From Nevskia soli DSM 19509 (lineage in GTDB: Bacteria; Pseudomonadota; Gammaproteobacteria; Nevskiales; Nevskiaceae): DNA of 44,937 nt. Shown here piece after piece: positions 5,882-15,175 of the stretch (position 1 is its first letter; every line of letters begins with the position of its first letter). The translations under genes and the position numbers were made by a program. The notes beneath the pieces were generated by a model. It was not told where the DNA came from and did no database searches. It worked only from the letters and a program-made list of their open reading frames with translations. The stretch covers positions 1-44,937 of the forward strand of contig NZ_JONR01000041.1 of the NCBI RefSeq assembly GCF_000711955.1, given 5' to 3'.

Positions 5882-8479
5882 ATGAACCAACGCACATTCA
5901 GCCTGGAGCTGCGTCCACGTATCCCGGACAAGCTGCGCCGGCTCGAAGAACTGGCGAACAACCTGGTCTACTCCTGGGACCGGGAGGTCCGCGGCCTGTT
6001 CTGGCGCCTCGACCGGAAGCTGTGGCTCGAATGCGGCAACAATCCCAAGCTGTTCCTGCGCCGGGTGCCGCAGGCGCGGCTCGACAGCGTCGCCGAAGGC
6101 CGCGACTTCATGGAGGACTACAACCGGGCCCTGTCCTCGTTCGACTCCTACATGACCCTGGGGCCGCGGCCGGAAATCGACGGCCTGCTCGATCGCGGTT
6201 CGGACCTCATCGCCTATTTCTGCGCGGAATTCGGCTTGCACGAGTCGCTGCCGATCTATTCCGGCGGCCTCGGCATCCTGGCCGGCGACCATTGCAAAGC
6301 CGCCAGCGACGTCGGCATGCCGTTCGTGGCGGTGGGGCTGCTGTACCGGCAGGGCTACTTCGAGCAAACCATCGATGGCGCCGGACGGCAGCAGGTGCGC
6401 GCCCATGTTTCCGACTTCGACGACCTGCCGATCCAGCTGTGCCGCGACGCCCACAACGCGGAACTGCGCGTCGCCGTCGAAGTGGCGGAGCGCACGGTGC
6501 AGCTCAGGATCTGGCGCGCGTGGATCGGCCACGTCCGGCTCTACCTGCTGGACAGCGATGTGCCGGAAAACGCCGAGGCGGATCGCGGCATCACCCGCCA
6601 GCTCTACGGCGGCGATTCCGATACGCGCATCCAGCAGGAGATGGTGCTCGGCATCGGCGGCGTGCGCGCCTTGCGCGTTCTCGGCCATGCGCCGAATGCC
6701 TTCCACATGAACGAAGGGCACGCCGCGTTCATGGCACTGGAGCGCATCCGCGAACAGGTGGCGGCGGGCATCGATTTCGACACGGCGCTGGAGCTGGTCG
6801 CCGGCGGCAACATCTTCACCACGCACACGCCGGTACCGGCAGGCCATGACCGCTTCAGCCACAGCCAGATGCGCTGGTTCCTGCAGAAGCTGCTGCCTGC
6901 CCTCGGTTGCGAGGAGAGCAAGGTGCTGGCCCTGGGCTCCGGCGCGGGCGACGCAGGCGAGCAGTTCAACATGACCACCCTGGCGCTGCATGCCAGCCGC
7001 TTCCACAACGGTGTTTCGCGTATCCACGGTGGCGTCGCGAGCCGCATGGAGCGGGAGCTGTGGCCGGACCTCGCGCCGGAAGAAAACCCCATCGGCTACG
7101 TCACCAACGGTGTGCACCTGCACACCTTCCTGGCCCGTGCCTGGAGCCAGCTGTTTCACGACAGCTTCCGCGGCTGGCGCAACGAGTTGCTGGATGTCGA
7201 TTACTGGTCGCGCATCGATTCCATCGCCTACGAGCGCTTCGTCTCGATCCGGCAGCAGCTCAAACGCGATCTGCTGCTCGACGTGGAGGAGCGGATGCAG
7301 CGCCAGTTGCGGCGCAATGGCGTGCCCGCCGCCGTCATCGCCCGTGCCGCGGCGCAGGTCTCGAACAATGATTCCAGGACGCTGATCATCGGCTTCGCCC
7401 GGCGCTTCGCCACCTACAAGCGCGCCACCTTGATCCTCACCGACGAAGCCCGCCTGGCGCGCATCCTCAACGATCCCGAGCGGCCGGCCATCATCATCTT
7501 CGCCGGCAAGGCGCATCCGCGGGACGAGCCCGGCCAGGCCATCATCCAGCGCCTCTACCAGACCAGCATGAAGCCGGAATTCATCGGCCGCCTGATCGTG
7601 CTGGAAGGCTACGACATGCTGCTGGCGCGCAACCTGGTGCAGGGCTGCGACGTCTGGCTCAACAATCCCGAATACCCGCTGGAAGCCAGCGGTACCAGCG
7701 GCGAGAAGGCCGGCATCAACGGCGTGGTCAACGTCTCCGTGCTGGACGGCTGGTGGGACGAGGGCTACGACGGCAGCAACGGCTTTGCCGTCAAGCCGGT
7801 GGATCCCGCCTACTGGAGTGACCTGCCCGCCGAAGCCGCTGCGCTCCATCGCGACGAGGAGGAGGCGCGGCAGTTGCTCGACATCGTCGAGCACCAGGTG
7901 GTGCCGCTGTATTACGGCGCCGATGGCAAGGGCTATGCGCCGGAATGGGTGCAGATCAGCAAGAACTCGATGAAGTCCCTGATCCCGCGCTACAACTCGG
8001 CGCGCATGGTGATGGACTACCTGCGCCAGTCCTACGCGCCGGCGGTGCGGCAGACACGCAAGCTGGGCGAAGCCGGCGGCGCGGCGGCGCGAGAGCTGGC
8101 GGCGTGGAAGAAGGTGGTGCGCAGCCGCTGGAAAGGTGTGGGGTTGGAGCTGGCGCAGGAACCGGCACCCAAGCTGTCGCATGGGGATCGCCTGGTGCTG
8201 GAGGTGGCGGCGCGGCTCAATGGTCTGGGCACCCAGGATGTGGTGGTCGAATGCGTGCTCGGTCGTGGGGAAGGAGAAGCTTTCCGCGTCGAGCAGACCC
8301 TGCCGTTCGCCCCGGCCCCGCGCGAAGGCGGCGCCGGTGAAGCCGTGCCGTACCAGCTGCAACTCACGCCCCTGTCAGGCTTGCAGCACTACCGCATCCG
8401 CATCCGGCCGGTGCATGCGGCGATGTCGCATCCGCTGGAGCTGGGTCTCTGCACCTGGCTGCAGGGGGGCTCTGATTGA
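5882..8479 (+). CDS. glgP: Glycogen/alpha-glucan phosphorylase (GT35, DUF3417 type)
   Basis: An 865-residue cytosolic enzyme that removes glucose-1-phosphate from the non-reducing ends of alpha-1,4-glucan. The N-terminus (residues 1-110) is the DUF3417 module of the short-form alpha-glucan phosphorylases (PRIPDKLRRLEELANNLVYS). GT35 motifs follow: FCAEFGLHESLPIYSGGLGI, FHMNEGHAAFMALER, and the pyridoxal-phosphate site GTSGEKAGINGV with Lys at about residue 609, then LDGWWDEGYDG. The start is set at ATG 5882 because upstream sequence in the same frame is not protein-like and family members begin here. The ribosome site is weak and lies in a tandem duplication. It is convergent with the treY end of the glucan operon, 18 bp apart. 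Confidence 0.95.
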   Translation: MNQRTFSLELRPRIPDKLRRLEELANNLVYSWDREVRGLFWRLDRKLWLECGNNPKLFLRRVPQARLDSVAEGRDFMEDYNRALSSFDSYMTLGPRPEIDGLLDRGSDLIAYFCAEFGLHESLPIYSGGLGILAGDHCKAASDVGMPFVAVGLLYRQGYFEQTIDGAGRQQVRAHVSDFDDLPIQLCRDAHNAELRVAVEVAERTVQLRIWRAWIGHVRLYLLDSDVPENAEADRGITRQLYGGDSDTRIQQEMVLGIGGVRALRVLGHAPNAFHMNEGHAAFMALERIREQVAAGIDFDTALELVAGGNIFTTHTPVPAGHDRFSHSQMRWFLQKLLPALGCEESKVLALGSGAGDAGEQFNMTTLALHASRFHNGVSRIHGGVASRMERELWPDLAPEENPIGYVTNGVHLHTFLARAWSQLFHDSFRGWRNELLDVDYWSRIDSIAYERFVSIRQQLKRDLLLDVEERMQRQLRRNGVPAAVIARAAAQVSNNDSRTLIIGFARRFATYKRATLILTDEARLARILNDPERPAIIIFAGKAHPRDEPGQAIIQRLYQTSMKPEFIGRLIVLEGYDMLLARNLVQGCDVWLNNPEYPLEASGTSGEKAGINGVVNVSVLDGWWDEGYDGSNGFAVKPVDPAYWSDLPAEAAALHRDEEEARQLLDIVEHQVVPLYYGADGKGYAPEWVQISKNSMKSLIPRYNSARMVMDYLRQSYAPAVRQTRKLGEAGGAAARELAAWKKVVRSRWKGVGLELAQEPAPKLSHGDRLVLEVAARLNGLGTQDVVVECVLGRGEGEAFRVEQTLPFAPAPREGGAGEAVPYQLQLTPLSGLQHYRIRIRPVHAAMSHPLELGLCTWLQGGSD

Positions 8480-8497
8480 TCAGAGGCTACGCAGCCC

Positions 8498-11299
8498 TCA
8501 ATCGTTGAGGGTCAGGGCGGCCAGAGGCCAGGCCTCCGCCAGTTGCCGGAGGTGGATGTTGCGGCCGTGGACCCGCTGGCGACCCAGCAGGTCGGTGAAG
8601 ACCACCGCCTGCAGATCGCCGGGAAGCAGCACGCGTGTGTCGTCCCAGCCTTCCGCCGTGATCGCCAGGCTGTCCGCCGAAGCCAGCAGGTCGGTCGGCA
8701 GCCGCGGTGCCAGCACCAGCAGCGCGGGGCCTTCGTCCAGCGTGCGGACAAAGGCGAGCAGGTGTTGCGCCTTGGCGCCCGCGACTTCCAGTGGCAGGTA
8801 GCGCCCCTCGGCGAACAGCCTGGGCTGGCGTGCGCGATAGGCCAGCAGGCGGGCGATCAGGACTTGCTTGATGCGTCCGTCCCGCCACTGTCGAAGCAAT
8901 TCGTCGTCGGCCGGCGCGGCGGCAAGGGCGGCGGCACGCGCGGCGAAATCCACCGGCCGGCGGTTGTCGGGGTCGACCAGGCTGAGGTCCCACCAGTCGC
9001 AGCCCTGGTACAGGTCGGGCACGCCGGGCGTGGTCAGGCGCAGCAGGGTCTGGCTCAGGCCATTGAGCGCGCCGGCGGCGGCGATGCTCGCCACGAATGC
9101 CGACAGATCCCGCAGGAAAGCGGGCGCGACCGAGGGATCGAGCAGCCTGCGCAGAAAGGTCCGGCAGGCTTCCTCATAGGCAAGATTGGGTTCCACCCAG
9201 CCCGAACGCCGCTTGGCCTCGCGGACGGCCTTCTGCTGCCAGCCGGCCAGCCGTTCGTCCAGCGCGGCGAGCGCTGCGCGGTCGTCGAGGTCCACGATGA
9301 AGGGCCATGCGCCCACCAGCATCTGGTAGAGCATGTATTCGTCGGTGGCATCCGGACCTTTGACGCCGCCGATGTCCGGCTTCAGTTCCCGGTTCGCCGC
9401 GCTCCAGCGCGCGACCGCTTGCGCCCAGTGATCGGGGCGCTCGCTCAGCACGGCCAGCCGCGCCCGCAGGTCTTCACCGCGCTTGTGGTCGTGGGTGGCG
9501 GTGGCCAGCATCGCCGCCGGGTAGCGCTCCGTGCGTTCGATGCAGGCGGCGTGGAACTGCTCGACGCTCATGCCGAACTGGCCTGGATCCGCGCCCACCT
9601 CGTTGCGCGACAGCAGCGTTCCATGTCGGTAGAACGCAGTGTCTTCAACCGACTTGGCGGCGACCGGCGAGGTGAGCTGCTGGAAGCGCGCGATGGCGCG
9701 CAGCCGCGCGCGCTGCTCGGGCAGACGCGTCACCGTGCGCGGCGCCACGCCGCCCAGCCAGCCGTCGACGAGGTCGAGCAACGGGGCTTCGCCGGGGCGG
9801 CAGGTTCGCTTCGCTGCGGCGATGACCTGCCGCATGATCCCGGCGTCGGTCTCGCTGCGCCCGCGCGCATCGGCGTAGGTGCGATACACCGGGAAGTGCA
9901 CCAGCAATTCGGCCAGGACCCGCTTTACCGCGCCCAGGGTCCAGTCGCGCGTCGCCGGATCGGTGCGGGCGATGCTGTGCAGGGCATGGGCGCAGGCATT
10001 GAAATCGGCGGCGAGCAGTTCCTGCGGAATGCGGCGCCGCGCGCGGCGTTCCTCGTCGGCGAAATTCGAGCCGCTGCCGGTGTATTCGCTCCACAGCGCG
10101 CGCAACGGCGCTTCACCCTGCGGATCGTGCAGCAGGGCGCCGACCTGGTTCATGAAGACATAGCCGGAGGTGCCGTCGGTATGCCAGTCCGTGGCCAGCA
10201 GTTCTCCCGGCGCGAGTATCTTCTCGACGATCAGGTAGGGCGCGCCGCCGGGAGCATCCGCCGGCCGTTCCGCCGCCAGCTTCTTCAGGCGCCGCCGCAG
10301 TTTCTGGCAATAGCCGCGTGGATCGGCCAGCCCGTCGACATGATCGACGCGGAAGCCGTCGATCAATCCTTCCTGGTAAAGCCTGAATACGGTGCCGTGC
10401 ACCGCTTCGAACACCGCTGTTTCCTGCACGCGCAGGCCGGCGAGGTCGATGACGTCGAAGAAGCGCCGCCAGTTGATCTCGTCGGTGGCGCTGCGCCACC
10501 AGGCCAGGCGGTAGTGCTGGCGCTCCAGCAGCCGATGCAGCAGTGCGCGTCCTTCGGCAGATTGCGGCGAATGACGCGCGATGAGGTCCCGCAGCGCCTG
10601 TGCGATGGCGGGTTCCCGCGCCCCTTCCGCCAGGGCGCGGCGCGCCGTCTCGAAACCCTGCTCCCGGTTGCCGTGTCCGCCGCGCAGGCCTTCGCGGAAC
10701 ATTCGCACGAACGGCGCCAGCGTCTCGCCGCCGCTGTGCAGCAACGCGGCGTAATATTCCGGCGCGATCGGGAAATGATGATCGTAGTAGGCCGCATACA
10801 GCCGCGCGCTCGCCGCATCCAGGCACAGGGTGATTTCGCCGTCCTTCAGCGCTTCGCCATAAGGCTTGCCGAGGAAAGGCGCGAGCACGCGGCCGTGCAG
10901 CGCCGGATCGGGCACGTCCCAGTCGATATCGAAGAAGTTGGCGTAGCGGCTGTCGCGACCCCATTGCAGCACGTCCATCCACCAGGCGTTGTCGTGGTTG
11001 CCCACCGCCATGTGGTTGGGCACGATGTCGACGATCAGGCCCATCTCGTGGCGGCGCAGTTCCGCCACCAGGCGGCGCAGGCCATCTTCTCCGCCCAGTT
11101 CGGGATTGACGCTGCCGTAATCCACCGCGTCGTAGCCATGCGCCGAGCCGCTGCGGGCAGTGAGGATCGGCGAGGCATACAGGTGGCTGACGCCGAGCCG
11201 GGCGAAGTAGGCCACCTGCTCGCGCGCGGCATCGAAGGGAAAGCCCCGATGGAATTGCAGCCGCGCGGTGGCGCGCGGCGGGATCAGCGAAGCGCGCAT
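8498..11299 (-). CDS. treY: Malto-oligosyltrehalose synthase
   Basis: A 933-residue GH13 enzyme that isomerises the reducing-end alpha-1,4 bond of maltodextrin to alpha,alpha-1,1, giving maltooligosyl-trehalose. The N-terminus has TARLQFHRGFPFDAAREQVA and YFARLGVSHLYASPIL, typical of TreY. Catalytic motifs are VDIVPNHMAV, DGFRVDHVDGLADPRGY (nucleophile Asp, about residues 312-328) and YLIVEKIL (acid/base Glu, about 357). It has the long insertions and the VPDLYQGCDWWDLSLVDPDN segment characteristic of this subfamily. It starts 1 bp after the malQ stop and is the last gene of the operon. With TreZ it releases trehalose from glucan. Confidence 0.95.
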   Translation of the reverse strand: MRASLIPPRATARLQFHRGFPFDAAREQVAYFARLGVSHLYASPILTARSGSAHGYDAVDYGSVNPELGGEDGLRRLVAELRRHEMGLIVDIVPNHMAVGNHDNAWWMDVLQWGRDSRYANFFDIDWDVPDPALHGRVLAPFLGKPYGEALKDGEITLCLDAASARLYAAYYDHHFPIAPEYYAALLHSGGETLAPFVRMFREGLRGGHGNREQGFETARRALAEGAREPAIAQALRDLIARHSPQSAEGRALLHRLLERQHYRLAWWRSATDEINWRRFFDVIDLAGLRVQETAVFEAVHGTVFRLYQEGLIDGFRVDHVDGLADPRGYCQKLRRRLKKLAAERPADAPGGAPYLIVEKILAPGELLATDWHTDGTSGYVFMNQVGALLHDPQGEAPLRALWSEYTGSGSNFADEERRARRRIPQELLAADFNACAHALHSIARTDPATRDWTLGAVKRVLAELLVHFPVYRTYADARGRSETDAGIMRQVIAAAKRTCRPGEAPLLDLVDGWLGGVAPRTVTRLPEQRARLRAIARFQQLTSPVAAKSVEDTAFYRHGTLLSRNEVGADPGQFGMSVEQFHAACIERTERYPAAMLATATHDHKRGEDLRARLAVLSERPDHWAQAVARWSAANRELKPDIGGVKGPDATDEYMLYQMLVGAWPFIVDLDDRAALAALDERLAGWQQKAVREAKRRSGWVEPNLAYEEACRTFLRRLLDPSVAPAFLRDLSAFVASIAAAGALNGLSQTLLRLTTPGVPDLYQGCDWWDLSLVDPDNRRPVDFAARAAALAAAPADDELLRQWRDGRIKQVLIARLLAYRARQPRLFAEGRYLPLEVAGAKAQHLLAFVRTLDEGPALLVLAPRLPTDLLASADSLAITAEGWDDTRVLLPGDLQAVVFTDLLGRQRVHGRNIHLRQLAEAWPLAALTLND

Positions 11300-11300
11300 G

Positions 11301-13400
11301 TCAGCCTTGCCGCCGCGCGGCGTGCAGGATGGCGATGCGGCGTTCCACTTCGTCCGGCCGCAGCAGGGTTTCGGTATCGCCGGGCAGGCGCCGACGCCAG
11401 TTCGGATGCTCGTTCACCGTGCCCGGCACATTGGGTTGTTCGACCGAGCCGATCAGGTCCTCCAGCGGCGCCAGTGCCAGCGGCGCGGGGGTGCGGCCGA
11501 TGAAGGCCAGCGCGGCGTCGATCGCCGGCTGCGGCTGATCGTGCGATGGCATCGCCTCGCCGGTCACACCGGCATGGCCGAAAGCGTTCCACAGCGCGCG
11601 GCGGTCGCGCGCACGCTGCCCGCGTTCGCCGGATTCGCTCGAGCCGGGAGGCAGCTGATTGCGCGCGGCCAGCCCGTCGATATCGTGTTCGCTCCACCAG
11701 CCCGCGACCGTCGGCAGATCATGGGTGGTGGTGGTGGCGAGTGCGTTCGGCGACCAACGCGCCGGTTCGATGAAGTAGCCATGGTCGCGCTCGAACCACA
11801 GCACCTGGATGCCGAGCACGCCGCTGCGCACCAGGTGTTCGCGGAAGCCTTCGGGAATGGTGCCGAGGTCCTCGCCGACGATCACCGCGCGGTGGCGCCA
11901 GGACTCCAGCGCCACCAGCCGCAGGAGGTCATGCAGGGGATACGACAGATAGACGCCCGCGGTGGCCTCGGCGCCTTCCGGCACCAGCCACAGCCGGCTC
12001 AGTCCGAGCACATGATCGATGCGCAGGCCGCCGGCACGGCGCAGGCCGGCGCGCAGCGTTTCGATGAAAGGTGCATAGCCGTGCCGCTTCAGGCCGGGCG
12101 GCGAGAAGGCGGTGAGTCCCCAGTTCTGGCCGCGGGTATTGAGCAGATCGGGCGGCGCGCCCACGCTGAGGCCGTTGAGCACGTCCTGCTGCCGGCTCCA
12201 TACGTGGCTGCCGCCGCTGTCGGTGCCGATGGCGAGGTCGGCGATCAGGCCGATGCGCATGCCCGCGCCGAGGGCCTGCGCCTGCGCGTCCGCCAGGCCG
12301 CGGTCCGCCAGCCATTGCAGGAACAGGTGATAGCCCACCTCGAGCGCCTGATCGCGGGCGAAGCGCGCCACCTCGGCGCTGCCCGGGTCGCGCAAGGCGG
12401 CCGGCCATTTGCGCCAGTGCCATTGCCCTGGATCGCGTTGCAGGGCGGCCGCATGCAGTGCCTCGAAGGTGGCGTGTTCGCGCAGCGCGGTGCCGCCGGC
12501 CTGGACGAAGCCTTGATAATCGAGGCCCAGCGCATCCCCGGCATCGTTGAGCCAGGCCGTCGAGCTGTCGTAGATGGCGCGCAGGATGGCCTGCTTGCAG
12601 CGCGCGGCCGCAGGCCAGTCGACCAGGGGCTCCTGTTCGAGGCGGGTTTGTTCCGCGCCCAGGCCGAGCCGTTCCACCACCTCCCGCACCGCGGCCGCGC
12701 CGAACATCCTGGCCGGATCCGCGTACAGTCCGTTGAGGAACAGCCGGCTCGACGGCGAGTACGGGCTGAAATGGCCGACGTCGGCGCTGAACAGCGCATG
12801 CACCGGGCTGATTGCCAGGGCATCGGCGCCGCGTGCCGCGGCCTCGCGACCCAGGGTGGCGAGGGCGCTGAAGTTGCCGATGCCGCCGTCGCCGGCGCGT
12901 CGCAGTGAATAGAGTTGTGCCGACAGCCCCCACAGGCGTTCCGTGCCGGCGACCTCGCCGGTGCCGTAGCAGCGTGCAGGCGTCACCGCCAGGGACAGCT
13001 TTTGCGCGCCCAGTTCCAGCGTGTAGTAACCGGGCGCGGCGATGGCCGGCAGGAAGGCGTGGCCGTGGCCATCCACCTCCAGCCGCAGATCGACCGCGGT
13101 GCCGTCTTCCGAGGCCAGGCGGGCGGCGGGGCCGTGCTTGCCGCTGTCGGCCAGCGGCAGCTGCTGCCGCGAGCCGGCGTCCACGATGAGCAGTTGCGGC
13201 GTCGCGTTGCCGCTGTTTTCCTGTTCCAGCTTGCGGCGGCTGGCCGCGATCTGCGCCGCATCGTTCGCCGGCAGTTCCAGTGCGGCGAGCATGCGCCGCA
13301 GGGTATCCGGTGCGACCTGTTGCTCCTGCCCCTGGTAGTCGCGCCACTGCGTGGCGAGGCCGGCAGTGCGCGCCAGCTCTTCAAGCGCCGGATCACTCAT
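11301..13400 (-). CDS. malQ: 4-alpha-glucanotransferase (amylomaltase)
   Basis: A 699-residue GH77 enzyme transferring maltodextrin segments between glucan chains, which keeps chain length suitable for TreY and GlgP. The start ATG 13400 overlaps the treZ stop by 4 nt (ATGA). Residues 1-150 form the N-terminal extension of the E. coli-like long form. The GH77 core begins at LWGLSAQLYSLRRAGDGGIG, followed by ALAISPVHALFSADVGHFSP, then GGLRIDHVLGLSRLWLVP (nucleophile Asp), VIVGEDLGTIPEGF (acid/base Glu) and TTTTHDLPTVAGWW (transition-state Asp). All three catalytic residues are present. Confidence 0.95.
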   Translation of the reverse strand: MSDPALEELARTAGLATQWRDYQGQEQQVAPDTLRRMLAALELPANDAAQIAASRRKLEQENSGNATPQLLIVDAGSRQQLPLADSGKHGPAARLASEDGTAVDLRLEVDGHGHAFLPAIAAPGYYTLELGAQKLSLAVTPARCYGTGEVAGTERLWGLSAQLYSLRRAGDGGIGNFSALATLGREAAARGADALAISPVHALFSADVGHFSPYSPSSRLFLNGLYADPARMFGAAAVREVVERLGLGAEQTRLEQEPLVDWPAAARCKQAILRAIYDSSTAWLNDAGDALGLDYQGFVQAGGTALREHATFEALHAAALQRDPGQWHWRKWPAALRDPGSAEVARFARDQALEVGYHLFLQWLADRGLADAQAQALGAGMRIGLIADLAIGTDSGGSHVWSRQQDVLNGLSVGAPPDLLNTRGQNWGLTAFSPPGLKRHGYAPFIETLRAGLRRAGGLRIDHVLGLSRLWLVPEGAEATAGVYLSYPLHDLLRLVALESWRHRAVIVGEDLGTIPEGFREHLVRSGVLGIQVLWFERDHGYFIEPARWSPNALATTTTHDLPTVAGWWSEHDIDGLAARNQLPPGSSESGERGQRARDRRALWNAFGHAGVTGEAMPSHDQPQPAIDAALAFIGRTPAPLALAPLEDLIGSVEQPNVPGTVNEHPNWRRRLPGDTETLLRPDEVERRIAILHAARRQG

Positions 13401-15175
13401 GTCCGGGTCTCCAGCCAGGCGCTGCAGGAATCGGCTTGCAGGATGCCCTGTGCCGCGGCGGCACCGCATCCATGCATGCTTTCGAACAGCAGCATTCCCC
13501 GGGGAGCGTCGGTCATGGCCGCTTCCTCGCCGAGGTTGATGCCCAGCCATAGCAGGGCTCCGTCTCCGAGTTGCCAGCTCGCCGCGACGGCGGCGGGGCC
13601 CACCGCCGCCGCACCGATGCCGCGCGCGCCGGCCAGCGCCGGCCCGATCACCTCGTTGCGGAGCTTCAGCAGGCGGCGGTAGTAACCGAGCTGTTCGGTT
13701 TGCGCGCCCGGCTTCGCCGCGGCGGGCAGGCAGGATCGGCGGAAGGTCGACTCCGCATTGGGATCGGGAATCGCTTCCCGCTGCTGCGGTTCGGCGAAGG
13801 CCGGAAACGCCGCGAATTCCTTGCGTCGGCCTTCGCGGACGGCGTCGGCCAGTTCCTCGTGGAAATCGGTGAAGAACAGGAAGGGCTCGTCGGCGCCCCA
13901 TTCCTCGCCCATGAACAGCAGCGGCGTCTGCGGCGACAGCAGCTGCAGGGCGATGGCGGCGCGCAGGGCCCGCGGCCTGGCCAGCAGGCCCAGGCGCTCG
14001 CCCAGGGCGCGGTTGCCGATCTGATCGTGATTCTGCAGGAACAGCACGAACCGCTCCGGCGCGAGATGGGCGCTGGGCGTGCCGCGCGGCCTGCCCCCGT
14101 GGCTGGGAGAAGGTTCGCCCTGGTAGACGAAGCCCTCGGCCAGGCAGCGGGCCAGCTTGGCCGCCGACACCTCGGTGTAGTTGCGGTAATAGCTCTCGGT
14201 TTCGCCGGTGAGCAGCACATGCAGCACGTTGTGGCCGTCGTCGTTCCACTGCGCGTCGTAGCCGTCCTGCAGGCGCGCGGCATCGTTGTGTTCGTTCTCC
14301 AGCACCAGATGGATATGCCGCCCCGGCTCGGCCGCGGCGCGCACGCGCCTGGCCAGCTCATCCAGGAAAGCGCTGTCGCCGATGGCATGCACGGCATCCA
14401 GGCGCAGGCCGTCGAAGCGGTATTCCATCAGCCAGTAAATCGCGTTGGCGATGAAGAACTCCCGCACTTGCGGCCGCTTGAAATCGATCGCCGCGCCCCA
14501 GGGCGAGGCGCGCTGCTCGTCGAAGAACTGCGGCGCATAGCTGTGCAGGAAATTGCCGTCCGGTCCGAAGTGGTTGTAGACCACATCGAGATAAACGCAC
14601 AGGCCCAGGCCATGCGCCGTGTCGATCAGCGCCTTGAGTTCGGCGGGCGTGCCGTAGGCCGCGCTCGGCGCGTAGGGCAGCACGCCGTCGTAGCCCCAGT
14701 TGCGCGTGCCGGAGAAATCCGCGATCGGCATCAGCTCCACCGCGCTCACGCCAAGTTCTTTCAGGTGCGGCAGGCGCTTGGCCACTTCGGCGAAGCTGCC
14801 GCCGTAGCAGCCCACGTGCAATTCGTAGATCACGCTGCCCGGCCAGGGCCGGCCGTTCCAGTCCGCGTGCTTCCAGGCATAGTCGCGGGGATCGACCACC
14901 ACGCTGTGGCCATGAACGCCGCCGGACTGGGCGCGCGACGCCGGGTCCGGCACGCGGAGTCCGTCGCCGACGCGGTAGCGATAGCGGCTGCCCGCACCGC
15001 AGTCCGCGGTCACGCTGAACACGCCGTCTTCATTGCGCTGCATCGGCAGCGCTTTGGACCCTTCAAGCTCCAGCCATGCCTGCTGCAAGGCCGGTGCCCA
15101 CAAGGAAAAGCGTGTTTGCCCGGTTTCCAGCAACTCGGCGCCGAAGGGCAGCTTCACCGCGTGGCCGGGATTCAT
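13397..15175 (-). CDS. treZ: Malto-oligosyltrehalose trehalohydrolase
   Basis: A 592-residue GH13 enzyme that cleaves free trehalose from the maltooligosyl-trehalose made by TreY. An N-terminal E-set/CBM48-like domain (about residues 8-95) precedes the barrel. Catalytic residues are visible: DGLRLDAVHAIGD (nucleophile Asp260), LVLENEHND (acid/base Glu293) and FLQNHDQIGNR (Asp384). The subfamily marker VIYELHVGCYGG is at residues 115-126. The start overlaps the glgX stop as ATGA and the stop overlaps the malQ start the same way, so translation is likely coupled across three genes. Confidence 0.95.
   Translation of the reverse strand: MNPGHAVKLPFGAELLETGQTRFSLWAPALQQAWLELEGSKALPMQRNEDGVFSVTADCGAGSRYRYRVGDGLRVPDPASRAQSGGVHGHSVVVDPRDYAWKHADWNGRPWPGSVIYELHVGCYGGSFAEVAKRLPHLKELGVSAVELMPIADFSGTRNWGYDGVLPYAPSAAYGTPAELKALIDTAHGLGLCVYLDVVYNHFGPDGNFLHSYAPQFFDEQRASPWGAAIDFKRPQVREFFIANAIYWLMEYRFDGLRLDAVHAIGDSAFLDELARRVRAAAEPGRHIHLVLENEHNDAARLQDGYDAQWNDDGHNVLHVLLTGETESYYRNYTEVSAAKLARCLAEGFVYQGEPSPSHGGRPRGTPSAHLAPERFVLFLQNHDQIGNRALGERLGLLARPRALRAAIALQLLSPQTPLLFMGEEWGADEPFLFFTDFHEELADAVREGRRKEFAAFPAFAEPQQREAIPDPNAESTFRRSCLPAAAKPGAQTEQLGYYRRLLKLRNEVIGPALAGARGIGAAAVGPAAVAASWQLGDGALLWLGINLGEEAAMTDAPRGMLLFESMHGCGAAAAQGILQADSCSAWLETRT

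Noticed and set aside
5861..8362. An 833-codon open frame antisense to glgP
   Set aside because: In GC-rich DNA the opposite strand of a long gene is often open. The product is rich in Gln, His, Arg and Ala with no domain, while the plus-strand frame is an intact GT35 enzyme.
8543..11503. A 986-codon open frame antisense to treY
   Set aside because: It is the mirror of treY and runs on into malQ; its composition is typical of antisense translation and no family is recognisable.
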